A DNA stretch of 64,000 nt from Streptomyces scabiei 87.22 (GTDB lineage: Bacteria > Actinomycetota > Actinomycetes > Streptomycetales > Streptomycetaceae), in the NCBI RefSeq assembly GCF_000091305.1, contig NC_013929.1, forward strand, positions 9,610,001 to 9,674,000, written 5' to 3'. Of this stretch, positions 8,406-16,773 are shown one piece after another. The position numbers and the translations under genes were made by a program. Every line of letters starts with the position of its first letter. Position 1 is the stretch's first letter. The notes under the pieces were generated by a model. That model had not been told where the DNA came from, searched no databases, and saw only the letters and a list, made by a program, of their open reading frames with translations.

Positions 8406-9056
8406 ATGACCTCGCCTCCCGCAGTACGCCCGTACCGCCCCGGGGACCATGACGACCTCCACGAGATCTGCGTCCGCACCGCCCACAACGGCGGTGACAG
8501 CACACCCTTCTACACCGACCCCGGCGTGTTCCCCGCGGCCTTCGCCGCGCCGTACGCCCATCTGGAGCCGGAACTGACCTTCGTCCTGGACGACGGCCGC
8601 GGACGGGCCGTCGGCTACGTCCTCGGCACCGCGGACACCCCCGCCTTCGTCGACGCCTTCCGCGCGCGATGGCTCCCCCTGGTCGCGGAGCGCTACCCGG
8701 CGCCCCTCGGCCCACCGGCCACCCCCGACGAGGAGATCGCCGGGCTCCTGCACCACCCCGAACGCATGCTGGTGCCCGAACTCGCCTCGTATCCGGCCCA
8801 CTTGCACATCGACCTGCTTCCCGCCTGGCAGGGCCGGGGGTACGGCCGGGCCCTGATGCGCGCCTTCCTGCGGGCCCTGCACACCGCGGGGACGGCGGCC
8901 GTCCACCTCTGCATGGTCACCGCCAACACCCCGGCCCGTGCCTTCTACGACCGCATGGGCTTCCACGAGATACGGGTCCCGGACCCCGGCCCGGTGACCT
9001 ACCTGGGGCGCGCGACGCGCGAGAGCGGTGGGCCGCCGGCCGGGGCGGCCTCCTGA
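8406..9056 (+). CDS. GNAT-family N-acetyltransferase
   Basis: A 216-residue GNAT acyltransferase. The acetyl-CoA-binding motif A is seen as LHIDLLPAWQGRGYGRALMR, followed by motif B-like HLCMVTANTPARAFYDRMGF. The N-terminal part (VRPYRPGDHDDLHEICVRTA) is usual for this group. Length is slightly above the family average because of an insertion at about residues 80-115. ATG 8406 was chosen over an upstream in-frame start at 8370 because similarity begins at VRPYRPGD. The substrate is unknown. It is convergent with the methyltransferase at 9073. Confidence 0.88.
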   Translation: MTSPPAVRPYRPGDHDDLHEICVRTAHNGGDSTPFYTDPGVFPAAFAAPYAHLEPELTFVLDDGRGRAVGYVLGTADTPAFVDAFRARWLPLVAERYPAPLGPPATPDEEIAGLLHHPERMLVPELASYPAHLHIDLLPAWQGRGYGRALMRAFLRALHTAGTAAVHLCMVTANTPARAFYDRMGFHEIRVPDPGPVTYLGRATRESGGPPAGAAS

Positions 9057-9072
9057 CCTGCCCGGACACGGC

Positions 9073-9828
9073 TCAGCGGACGGCGGCGAGGACATGGCTG
9101 GGACCCACCTGCCAGACCGCTCCGACGTGCTCGAAGCCCGCCTCGCGCAACAGCGCCACATGGCCGGACAGGGTCAGGTCGTTGCCCTCGCACCGGGGGC
9201 GTCCGCCCTCGTCCGCGCGGGCGAGGAACGGGGCCAGCTCCGGATCGGTGGCCGCGCCCGCCCACCAGGTGTCCCAGTCCTCGGCCGGGGAGGAGGTGCT
9301 CCGGGCGGCCCTGCGTCGGCCGAGGTCGATCGCCAGTTCGCAGACCTTCGCCGAGTCCGGACTGATGTGGTCTCCGTTGACCAGGATGCCGCCGGGCCGC
9401 AGCAGACCGGCCAGCTCCCCGTAGACCCGCCGCAGGGTGCCCGCGCCCAGGTAGTGCAGGGCGGTGGTCGACACCACCGCGTCCACGGGACGGACCAGGC
9501 CGAGCGCGTCGAGCCAGCCGGGTGCGCCGATCAGGGTCCTGACGTACCGCAGGGCGCTGCCGTAGTGGGCGCTGCCGAGGCCCAGCAGGAGCGGGTCCGC
9601 GTCCACGGCGAGCACCTCGGCCGTGGGCAGCCGGCCGACGAGCCGTGCGGCCAGGCACCCGGGGCCGCTGCCGAGGTCGACGACCAGGGGGGCGGGGCAG
9701 TCCCGTGTCACCTGCTCGACCAGGTCCGCGATGACCTCGAACCGCTCCTCGCGGTCGACCGCGTACAGCTGCTGCTGACGTTCCCAGCGTTCCACCCAGC
9801 GCGCCGCCGTCGCCGTGCTCACATCCAT
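9073..9828 (-). CDS. Class I SAM-dependent methyltransferase
   Basis: A 251-residue methyltransferase. Motif I is VVDLGSGPGCLAARL at about residues 49-63 and the acidic motif II is VLAVDADPLLL; DAVVSTTALHYL is motif III-like. It is the last gene of the minus-strand operon that begins at 13869, starting 45 bases after the SufS-like gene's stop. The context of PLP and sulfur enzymes suggests that it N-, S- or O-methylates a small product of that pathway, which is inference. An alternative is an unrelated small-molecule methyltransferase. Confidence 0.88.
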   Translation of the reverse strand: MDVSTATAARWVERWERQQQLYAVDREERFEVIADLVEQVTRDCPAPLVVDLGSGPGCLAARLVGRLPTAEVLAVDADPLLLGLGSAHYGSALRYVRTLIGAPGWLDALGLVRPVDAVVSTTALHYLGAGTLRRVYGELAGLLRPGGILVNGDHISPDSAKVCELAIDLGRRRAARSTSSPAEDWDTWWAGAATDPELAPFLARADEGGRPRCEGNDLTLSGHVALLREAGFEHVGAVWQVGPSHVLAAVR

Positions 9829-9873
9829 GCCGGTCGCACTGCCTCCGTCCCGTCCCGCTTCTGCTCATGGAAA

Positions 9874-11082
9874 TCATTGCAGACTGGCGAGGGTGGAGAG
9901 CAACGCGTCGATCTCCTCGGGGGTGTTGTGCACATGCAGGCTCACCCGGACCGACCCCTCCTCCGCCTCCCGGCCCGCCTGGCAGTGGCCGTCGGTGCGC
10001 ACCATGAACCCCCGGCTGAACAGGATGAAGCCGAGGTCCCGTGAGTCGATCCCGCGATGCCGGAAGGTGACCAGGCTCCGGCGCCGCTGCACCCGGGTGT
10101 CGGCCGTGAGGCTGGAGCGGCAGCCGAGCACCTCGTAGGCGTCCATCCGGGCCAGCCCGTCCGTGAGCCGCGAGGTCAGGGCCACCGTCCAGCGTTCGAT
10201 CCGGTCGGTTCCGGCGGCGTCCAGCCAGTCGAGCGCCGCTGTCAGGGAGGCGATGCCGACCGTGTTGGGCGTACCGCTCCAGCCGCCGGGCCGGTACCGC
10301 GGTCCGCGGAGGTTCCGGGACCAGACGGCACCGGTACCGGGCAGCGCCATCGTCTTGTGACCGGAGAACACCAGCAGGTCGACGTCCAGGGCGGCCGTCG
10401 ACAGCGGCAGATGGCCGACGCTCTGCGCCGCGTCCAGGCAGATCGGCACGTCGGGCCCGACGGCCTGCCGCAGACGGTGCACGTTCATGTCGACGCCATG
10501 GACGTGGTGGACGTGGGTCGCGGCCACGAAGCGGGTGCGGGGACCGACGATCCCGGCGAGCGCCCGGGGATCGTAGTCACCCGAACTCTCCTGGTACGGC
10601 AGCGGGCGCACACGGATGCGCACCCCGCGCCGGGCCAGCAGCTCCCGGGCCTCCAGCCACGGCGACAGGTTCGCCTGGTGGTCGGCGAAGGGGACGACGA
10701 TCTCGTCGCCGTCGCCGAGGAGCCCCGGCAGCCAGTCCCGGGCGACACCGCGCAGCCCTTCGGAGGTCCCACTGGTGAAGTGGACCGACGACCGCCCCGG
10801 GTCGGGATCGGCCAGGAACGCCTTGATCCGGTCCCGCGCGTTCTCCACCAGCGCCGTCGTGGAGTTGGCCCACGGGTACGAGCCCCGCCCGGCGTTGGCG
10901 TTCGACGTCGTCAGATACCTCTGTACGGCGTCCAGGACGGGCCGGGGTTTCTGGCTGGTGGCCGCGCTGTCCAGGTAGGCGAGGTCCGGGTGCCCGACGA
11001 CGATCGGGAACTGGGCGCGCAAGGGCTCCTGCCACGAGGCCAGGTCCCGCAGGTCCGCCGGCCGTGTGCCGGGACCGGCCAT
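9874..11082 (-). CDS. SufS/NifS-like class V PLP enzyme (cysteine desulfurase type)
   Basis: A 402-residue fold-type I PLP enzyme of the SufS branch. The PLP lysine is Lys243 in FSGHKTMALPGTG; DAAQSVGHLP and HFTSGTSEGL are further PLP-site motifs. The desulfurase cysteine is present as Cys367 in RTDGHCQAG, the place of the SufS RxGHHC loop. Such enzymes remove sulfur from cysteine as a protein persulfide. It starts 1 base after the stop of the cysteine-synthase/rhodanese gene (ATG 11082), so the two are translationally coupled. No SUF scaffold genes are near, which argues for a dedicated biosynthetic role rather than general Fe-S assembly. A selenocysteine lyase or a C-S lyase is an alternative. 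Confidence 0.88.
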   Translation of the reverse strand: MAGPGTRPADLRDLASWQEPLRAQFPIVVGHPDLAYLDSAATSQKPRPVLDAVQRYLTTSNANAGRGSYPWANSTTALVENARDRIKAFLADPDPGRSSVHFTSGTSEGLRGVARDWLPGLLGDGDEIVVPFADHQANLSPWLEARELLARRGVRIRVRPLPYQESSGDYDPRALAGIVGPRTRFVAATHVHHVHGVDMNVHRLRQAVGPDVPICLDAAQSVGHLPLSTAALDVDLLVFSGHKTMALPGTGAVWSRNLRGPRYRPGGWSGTPNTVGIASLTAALDWLDAAGTDRIERWTVALTSRLTDGLARMDAYEVLGCRSSLTADTRVQRRRSLVTFRHRGIDSRDLGFILFSRGFMVRTDGHCQAGREAEEGSVRVSLHVHNTPEEIDALLSTLASLQ

Positions 11083-11083
11083 G

Positions 11084-12403
11084 TCAGTCACGCACCAGCG
11101 GCGCACCGGCGTCCCGCCAGGCGATGATGCCGCCGGCCAGGCTGCGGACGTCCGTGTGGCCCATGCGGGTGAGCAGGGCCGCGTACCGGGCGGACTTCTC
11201 GCCGACCGGGCAGGCGAGCAGCACCGGCTGCCGGGTGCCGAAGGGCAGCCCGCCCCGCAGGAGTTCGTCGAACAGCTCGTCCACGATGTTGATCGAGCCG
11301 TCGATGTGGAGCGCCGCGTACGCGAAGGGACCCCGCAGGTCGACGACGAGGGGGCGCTGCGCGGCGATCCACTTCTGCGCGTCCTCGACGTCGACGACGG
11401 CCGCCGCACGGATCTCGGTGTCGGTGAGCGTGGCGACCGAGTTCAGCACGGGAGGCCGGCCCAGCAGGTCCGGGCGGCGCCGGCGAACGTAGTCGAGATA
11501 GCTCTCCACCCGGTCGCAGACGATGAAGACGGCCGTTCTGCGTTCCGTCAACCCGGCGTCCAGGGAACGGAGATGGCGGACGCCGCCGAAGTAGGCAGCC
11601 CCTCCGGTGGGCCCGGCGAGCAGGCCGCAGCGGCGGAGCAGGGTGAGCATCCCCTCGATGGCCTCGTCGGAGCCCACCGCCTCCAGGGTGTCGTAGGTGG
11701 CCGGGTCGAAGAGACCGACCTCCCGCACCTCGTCGACGGTACGGATGCCGGGGATGAAGTCCCCCTTCTGCCCGACCAGTCCGACGACCCGCACCGCCGG
11801 GTCGTGCGCGCGCAGGGCCCGGGCCACGCCGGTGGAGGAACCGGCCGTGCCCACGCAGGCGATGAACCAGTCGGGCGCCCTGCCGTCCAGGTCGGCGATG
11901 ATCTCCGGGCCCGTCCCGGTGGCGTGCGCCTCGGCGTTGAGGGCGTTGAAGTACTGGTCCGTGTGCAGATGTGCTCCGCCGGGGCCGTTCAGCCGCTGGT
12001 GGAAGACGGTCAGCGGATCGTCGGTGTCGGTCGGGTCCAGGCATTCGGTCCGGCCGGGCAGTTCCTCGATCTCGGCGCCCAGCAGCAGGAGCAGATCCTT
12101 GATCTCGGGGACGCGCATCCGGTTGGTGACACTCTTGAACGGCAGCCCGTGCAGACCGGCGATGAGCGCCAGGGCCTTGGCGGTGTTCCCGCTGGACAGC
12201 TCCACGATCGTCTCGCCGCGTTCCTTGGCGCCGGCGAGCTCCCGGCGGGTCATGCCCCACGCGGCCCGGTCCTTCAGTGAGCCGAAGGGGTTGAGCATCT
12301 CCAGCTTGGCGTAGAGGTCGATGTTGCGCAGGCCGTGCACGGCCGGGTCGATACGGACCAGTGGCGTGTCGCCGATGGCGTCGGTGATCGTGTCGTACCT
12401 CAT
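11084..12403 (-). CDS. Cysteine synthase-like PLP enzyme fused to a rhodanese domain
   Basis: A 439-residue two-domain protein. Residues 1-320 are a fold-type II PLP enzyme of the CysK/CBS/SbnA group: PLP lysine Lys44 in GSLKDRAA, substrate loop SSGNTAKAL, phosphate loop GTAGSSTG. Residues 335-439 are a rhodanese domain with active-site Cys398 in CPVGEKS. The usual beta-replacement reaction puts a nucleophile on an activated serine; the rhodanese could supply sulfane sulfur. ATG 12403 overlaps the TGA of the decarboxylase by 4 bases (ATGA), and the stop is next to the SufS-like start. Similar rhizobial genes (y4xP) occur beside y4yA. The substrate is not known. Confidence 0.88.
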   Translation of the reverse strand: MRYDTITDAIGDTPLVRIDPAVHGLRNIDLYAKLEMLNPFGSLKDRAAWGMTRRELAGAKERGETIVELSSGNTAKALALIAGLHGLPFKSVTNRMRVPEIKDLLLLLGAEIEELPGRTECLDPTDTDDPLTVFHQRLNGPGGAHLHTDQYFNALNAEAHATGTGPEIIADLDGRAPDWFIACVGTAGSSTGVARALRAHDPAVRVVGLVGQKGDFIPGIRTVDEVREVGLFDPATYDTLEAVGSDEAIEGMLTLLRRCGLLAGPTGGAAYFGGVRHLRSLDAGLTERRTAVFIVCDRVESYLDYVRRRRPDLLGRPPVLNSVATLTDTEIRAAAVVDVEDAQKWIAAQRPLVVDLRGPFAYAALHIDGSINIVDELFDELLRGGLPFGTRQPVLLACPVGEKSARYAALLTRMGHTDVRSLAGGIIAWRDAGAPLVRD

Positions 12404-13869
12404 CCCTGCGGGTCCCCCGTACGGTCGAGCGGCCAGTACTCCTCGTCCAGACACCACCGCAGCCGGCCGTTCTCCTCGTGGACGGCCACCTTGCGTGCCA
12501 GGGGCTGCTGTTGGGCGTGGGTGGCGGCGAAGTCCATGCAGTATCCCGCCGTGTTGACGAAGGCGAGGACATCGCCGGGGCGCGGCAGCCGGGGCAGGAA
12601 CACCGTGCGACGGGTCAGGAGGTCCGCCTCCAGGCAGAGGTTGCCCAGGAGATGGACTCCCACCGGGCCGGCCCGGCCGCGCGGGGCGGGGTCGCGCGGC
12701 AGGACCACGGGGTCCATCAGCACACCGTGGTCCTCCAGACCCACGTCACCCGCGTTCATCGCGAGACGCACCATGGGCTCCCCGCCGTCCGTGGGCCGCA
12801 CCTCCAGGACCTTGCCGAGAGTGAGCCCGCACTGGTCCACCAGGGCCCGGCCGGGCTCGACACAGAGGTCGTAGAGGCTCTCCAGCAGGAGGGTGCCCAG
12901 GGGACGGCCCAGGGTCGGCGCAGGGCGGGAGAGCAGCTCGTCGAGGTACGCGGCGCCGGCCGTGGGCCGATGGGCCGGGTACAGGCTCAGGGCGCCCTTG
13001 AGGGTGCCGTTCTCGACCCGCAGACCGTATCCGTGGCCGCCCCAGGTCAGCGGCGGCCGGACGCCCATGACGGCGGCCGTCAGCTCGGTGGTGTACCGCT
13101 CCCACTGGGCCGCGTGCGCCAGGTAGTTCACGCCGAAGCCGCCGCCGACGTCGATGACGCGCGGCCGGAACCCGCGGACGCGCAGCTCCTCCATGGCCCG
13201 GAGGCAGCCTTCGAGGGCCACTGCCTTCTCGTCGACGCTCGTGGTGTCGAGGTGGTAGCCGACGCCGATCGGCTCCAGCTCCTCCCGGTGCCGGTCGAGG
13301 ACGTCCAGCAGCAGGTGCAGGGACTTCACGGGCGTACCGAAGCGGCTCCTGCGCGAGAGCGTCCTGGTTCCCGGCGCCTCGAAGCCGGAGAGCCGCAACA
13401 GGACACGGACACGCGGCAGTCCGTGCGCGCGCACGAGACTCGCCGCCCCCTCCAGCTCGGCGGGACCGTCGGCGTTCAGACACGCCCCGCTGCGCGCGGC
13501 GAGCCACAGGAACCTCGGGTCCTTGGGGCCGGTCGCCATGATCCGGGACCCCGTGAACCCCGAACCGAGCGCGTGCCGCAGCTCGCCGAGCGACGCGGCG
13601 TCCAGGGCCGCCTCCGTCGTGGTGAGCCGGCGCACGAGCGAGCCCGCACGGTTCGCCTTGTGGGCGAAGCAGATCCTGCCGGCGAGCCGATGGCGGTCGA
13701 GAACCGCACGGAAGCGCCGGACGTTGTCGGCGATCTGGTCCGGCAGGAGGACGTTCAGCGGGGAGCCGAGGGCGTCCACCAGGGTGTGCAGCAGGGGTGC
13801 CGAGTCCAGCAGCGCCGCGGTGCGCGGCTCCAGCCGGGGTTCCAGGTACAACGGGTCGTCGTCGCTCAT
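12400..13869 (-). CDS. Y4yA-like fold-type III PLP decarboxylase
   Basis: A 489-residue alanine-racemase-fold amino-acid decarboxylase related to DAP/ornithine decarboxylases. PLP lysine Lys71 in CFAHKANRAG, phosphate-binding VGGGFGVNY (241-249), EPGRALVDQ (338-346), and catalytic Cys412 with Asp416 in GNLCLEADLL are all present, so it should be active. An insert with GGHGYGLRVENGTLKG (277-292) distinguishes it from biosynthetic DAP decarboxylase and fits the Y4yA family. ATG 13869 has ggggagga upstream; it is the first gene of the four-gene operon. In related siderophore clusters (SbnA/SbnH) such pairs build diamino acids and decarboxylate the product; here no NIS synthetase follows. Confidence 0.87.
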   Translation of the reverse strand: MSDDDPLYLEPRLEPRTAALLDSAPLLHTLVDALGSPLNVLLPDQIADNVRRFRAVLDRHRLAGRICFAHKANRAGSLVRRLTTTEAALDAASLGELRHALGSGFTGSRIMATGPKDPRFLWLAARSGACLNADGPAELEGAASLVRAHGLPRVRVLLRLSGFEAPGTRTLSRRSRFGTPVKSLHLLLDVLDRHREELEPIGVGYHLDTTSVDEKAVALEGCLRAMEELRVRGFRPRVIDVGGGFGVNYLAHAAQWERYTTELTAAVMGVRPPLTWGGHGYGLRVENGTLKGALSLYPAHRPTAGAAYLDELLSRPAPTLGRPLGTLLLESLYDLCVEPGRALVDQCGLTLGKVLEVRPTDGGEPMVRLAMNAGDVGLEDHGVLMDPVVLPRDPAPRGRAGPVGVHLLGNLCLEADLLTRRTVFLPRLPRPGDVLAFVNTAGYCMDFAATHAQQQPLARKVAVHEENGRLRWCLDEEYWPLDRTGDPQG

Positions 13870-14059
13870 CCCAGATGTTCCTCCCCACCGAGGAAGACGT
13901 TCCGGTGTCGGCAAACGGCCATAACGACCGTATCCCTCCCCCCGCCGGGCCGCGCGGAACCGGGCGCGGCGGCGGAGGGGCTGTATCCCGAGGGCCGACG
14001 GCCGAAACGGGACGGTCGGAGGCGTACCCGAGCGGGGAGCGGGGGTGGGTCGGGCAGGG

Positions 14060-14620
14060 TCAGCCGGTGCGCAGGGCGAGGCTCATCAGGATCGCGTCCC
14101 GGTCGTCGCCGGGCGCGATCCGCAGCGCGCCGGGCCAGCGGCCGACCTCCGCCCAGCCGACCTTGCGGTAGAACTCCTCCAGGCCGACCCCGCCCCGGGT
14201 GGACAGCTGGAGCCGCTCCAGGCCCATCTCGTCCCGGGCGACGTCATGGACGTGGTGCATCAGGGCGGAGCCGATCCCCAGCCCGCGGAATCGCGGATGC
14301 GTCTGGACGTGGTTGACGGTGCCGCAGTGCGCGCCGAGCGGATGCCGCTCCCGGCGGAGGACCAGCCAGCCGGCCAGCGAGCCGCCGACGGTGGCGACGA
14401 GCAGTCTGCCGTGCCGGGGGTGCAGTTCCCCGACGAGCGCGTCCACCACGGGACCGACGTCGTGCACACTCACCGGCAGGGGCGGGAACTCGGTGGCGAG
14501 GACCGCCCCACCGGCGTTCGCCACCAGCTCCCAGCAGCGGGCGATCTCCTGTCTGAGCCTCGGGGGGACCTCCCCGGGGCTCGTCAGCTGCAGGAACTCC
14601 GAGACTTGATGCACCGTCAT
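14060..14620 (-). CDS. GNAT-family N-acetyltransferase
   Basis: A 186-residue acetyltransferase with motif A VNHVQTHPRFRGLGIGSALM and motif B LERLQLSTRGGVGLEEFYRKVGW. The ATG at 14620 (MTVHQVSEF) is preferred to an upstream open stretch with no similarity. It lies downstream of the two-component response regulator on the same strand, 31 bases after that gene's stop, so co-transcription is possible. The substrate is unknown; antibiotic or amino-acid acetylation are both seen in this group. Confidence 0.85.
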   Translation of the reverse strand: MTVHQVSEFLQLTSPGEVPPRLRQEIARCWELVANAGGAVLATEFPPLPVSVHDVGPVVDALVGELHPRHGRLLVATVGGSLAGWLVLRRERHPLGAHCGTVNHVQTHPRFRGLGIGSALMHHVHDVARDEMGLERLQLSTRGGVGLEEFYRKVGWAEVGRWPGALRIAPGDDRDAILMSLALRTG

Positions 14621-14651
14621 GCCGGTCAGCCTCGCACATCCGGCCCGCCGG

Positions 14652-15320
14652 CTAGGGCTTCGCCCTGACCAGCCCGGCGTCGTACGCCGTGATGACGGCC
14701 TGGATGCGGTCGCGGGCCCCGATCTTGGCGAGGACACGGCCGACGTGCTTCTTCACGGTGGACTCGGTGAGGACGAGCCGTTCGGCGATCTCCGCGTTGG
14801 TCCAGCCCTGGCCGATGGCGACCAGCACCTCGTGTTCGCGCTCGCTGAGGCTCTCCAGCCGGGGGTCGGCCGCGGGAGCGGTGCCGGAGGGGGCGAGCAC
14901 CTGATGGGCGTAGGCGTCCAGGAGCCGCCGGGTGAGGCTGGGGGCCACCACGGCGTCGCCGGTGGCGACCGCGTGGATACCGGCGACGAGTTCCTCGGGG
15001 CGGGCGTCCTTGAGGAGGAAACCGCTCGCGCCGGCCCGCAGCCCGTCGTACGCGTACTCGTCGAGGTCGAAGGTGGTCACGATGAGGACGCGGGTGCGGC
15101 CGCCGGCGGCGACGATGCGGCGGGTCGCCTCCAGGCCGTCCATGCCGGGCATGCGGATGTCCATGAGGACCACGTCGGGGCGCAGTTGCGCGGCGAGGCG
15201 GACGGCCTCGCCGCCGTGCTCGGCCTCGCCGACGGGGGTGAGGCCGGGGGTGCCCTCGAGGAGCATGCGGAAGCCGAGCCGCTGCAGGGGCTGGTCGTCG
15301 GCGATCAGCACGGTGGTCAT
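14652..15320 (-). CDS. NarL/LuxR-type response regulator
   Basis: A 222-residue two-component response regulator. The receiver has acidic pair DD at residues 8-9, phospho-acceptor Asp52 in VVLMDIRMPGMDG, and Lys in FLLKDARPEE. The LuxR DNA-binding domain reads LSEREHEVLVAIGQGWTNAE followed by RLVLTESTVKKHVGRVLAKIG. The ATG overlaps the stop of the histidine-kinase gene (ATGA). With the kinase and the ABC exporter genes upstream it forms an envelope-stress or drug-response system, whose target operon is probably its own ABC transporter. Confidence 0.93.
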   Translation of the reverse strand: MTTVLIADDQPLQRLGFRMLLEGTPGLTPVGEAEHGGEAVRLAAQLRPDVVLMDIRMPGMDGLEATRRIVAAGGRTRVLIVTTFDLDEYAYDGLRAGASGFLLKDARPEELVAGIHAVATGDAVVAPSLTRRLLDAYAHQVLAPSGTAPAADPRLESLSEREHEVLVAIGQGWTNAEIAERLVLTESTVKKHVGRVLAKIGARDRIQAVITAYDAGLVRAKP

Positions 15321-16699
15321 GGCTGATGATCTCCTGACGCCGGCAGGGGCGCGGGGCCGGGGGGTGCGTCGAGCGTGACGTCCACGATCCAGCCGTGTCC
15401 GGTGTCCCGGGGGCCGATGGTGACGGTGCCGCCGTACATCGCGGCCCGCTGCCGGATGCCGACCAGGCCGTGCCCCGGAGGCTCGGCCCCCGGCCCCGGC
15501 TCCGGACGGCCGGGTGCCCCCGCCGCCACGCCCGTGTCGGCGACCCGGGCGCGTACGCGCCCGGCCTCCGTGGTCACCGTGACCTCCGCCGCCGCGCCCG
15601 CCCCGGCGTGCTTGAGGGTGTTGGTCAGGGCCTCCTGGACGATCCGGTACACGGTGAGCTGCACCCCGCTGCCCAGTGCGTCGAGATCACCCATGGTCCG
15701 GTAGGTGACCGGAAGACCCGCCGCGCGGACCCGCGCGAGCAGGGGGTCCAGGTCACGGATGCCCGGCTGCGGGCCGAGCGGCCGCTCGTCGTCCTGGCCC
15801 TCGCGCAGGACGCCCAGCACACGGCGGAGTTCGCCCATAGCCTGCCGCCCGGTGTCGCCGAGGATGCGCAGGGCGTCGGCGGACCGCTCGCCCCGGCTCG
15901 CGGCGAGCACCGCGGCACCGTCGGCGACGCTGACCATGACGGACAGGTTGTGGCCGACGATGTCGTGCATCTCGCGGGCGACCCGGGAGCGTTCCGCGGC
16001 GGCGGTGAGCCGGACCCGCTGGTCGCGTTCGACCTCCAGGCGGGTGGCCCGGTCCTGCAGGGCCGCCAGGTACATCCGGCGGATGCGGAGGGTGAGTCCG
16101 AGGGTGACGGCCGCCATCGTCGTGCCCAGCAGGAAGAAGAGGCCGAGCAGCGGATGTTCGACCCGGGACAGCAGCCAGACCGCGAGGCAGAGTTGACCGG
16201 CGGTCACCGCGACGGCCCAGCCCAGCACCCGCAGCGACCCGTGCAGGGCCAGGCTGTAGAGGGCCACGAGCATGCTGACACCGGCCTGCTGCCACACGTC
16301 CAGCGACCACTGGACGAGGGAGACCGCCGCGATCACGCCGTAGGTGACGGCAGGGGCCCGGCGCCGCCACCACAACGGGGTGATCAGCGCGGCCGCCAGG
16401 ACGAACGGGACGGCGGCGGGGAGGTCGGTCCGGGGAGCCGTCTCCCCGAAGGGGCCGCCGTGGCCGCCGGTGAGCAGATCGGGCAGGCTGAGCAGGGCCA
16501 CGACCAGCACCACCGCGGTGTCCAGCAGCCAGGGACGCCGCCGGTCCAGCAGTTGCCGTCGGTACTGTCCCCGCAGCATGCGGCCCAGGACCGGGTGCCA
16601 GGCGGCGTCCAGCCCTGGGTCGCGCGGGTCGAACCCCTGGGGCGGCGGTGCCGTGTCCGGGGCGGTCGCCGCGGCGGGTGTCGCGCGATGCGGACGCAT
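15317..16699 (-). CDS. Sensor histidine kinase (HisKA_3)
   Basis: A 460-residue membrane kinase. Residues 50-200 hold several hydrophobic segments (WLLDTAVVLVVALLSL, AVPFVLAAALI, LLGLFFLLGTTMAAVTLGL), which is the short multi-pass sensor without an extracellular domain usual for drug-sensing kinases. The phospho-acceptor His lies in SRVAREMHDIVGHNLSVMVS and the HATPase N box in RIVQEALTNTLKHAG. Two ATGs at 16708 and 16699 are possible; 16699 is better spaced from gaggag. It lies 74 bases after the ABC permease gene and overlaps the response regulator. Confidence 0.92.
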   Translation of the reverse strand: MRPHRATPAAATAPDTAPPPQGFDPRDPGLDAAWHPVLGRMLRGQYRRQLLDRRRPWLLDTAVVLVVALLSLPDLLTGGHGGPFGETAPRTDLPAAVPFVLAAALITPLWWRRRAPAVTYGVIAAVSLVQWSLDVWQQAGVSMLVALYSLALHGSLRVLGWAVAVTAGQLCLAVWLLSRVEHPLLGLFFLLGTTMAAVTLGLTLRIRRMYLAALQDRATRLEVERDQRVRLTAAAERSRVAREMHDIVGHNLSVMVSVADGAAVLAASRGERSADALRILGDTGRQAMGELRRVLGVLREGQDDERPLGPQPGIRDLDPLLARVRAAGLPVTYRTMGDLDALGSGVQLTVYRIVQEALTNTLKHAGAGAAAEVTVTTEAGRVRARVADTGVAAGAPGRPEPGPGAEPPGHGLVGIRQRAAMYGGTVTIGPRDTGHGWIVDVTLDAPPGPAPLPASGDHQP

Positions 16700-16773
16700 G
16701 GTCCTCATTCTCCTCGGTCTCGGAGACCGGGCGCCCGTGGCCGCCCCGGCCGTGTCCCGCCGCCGCTCGCCGG

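Noticed and set aside
9073..13869. Complete NIS siderophore cluster
   Set aside because: SbnA-like and SbnH-like enzymes are present but no IucA/IucC synthetase, SbnB-like dehydrogenase or siderophore transporter lies in the window.
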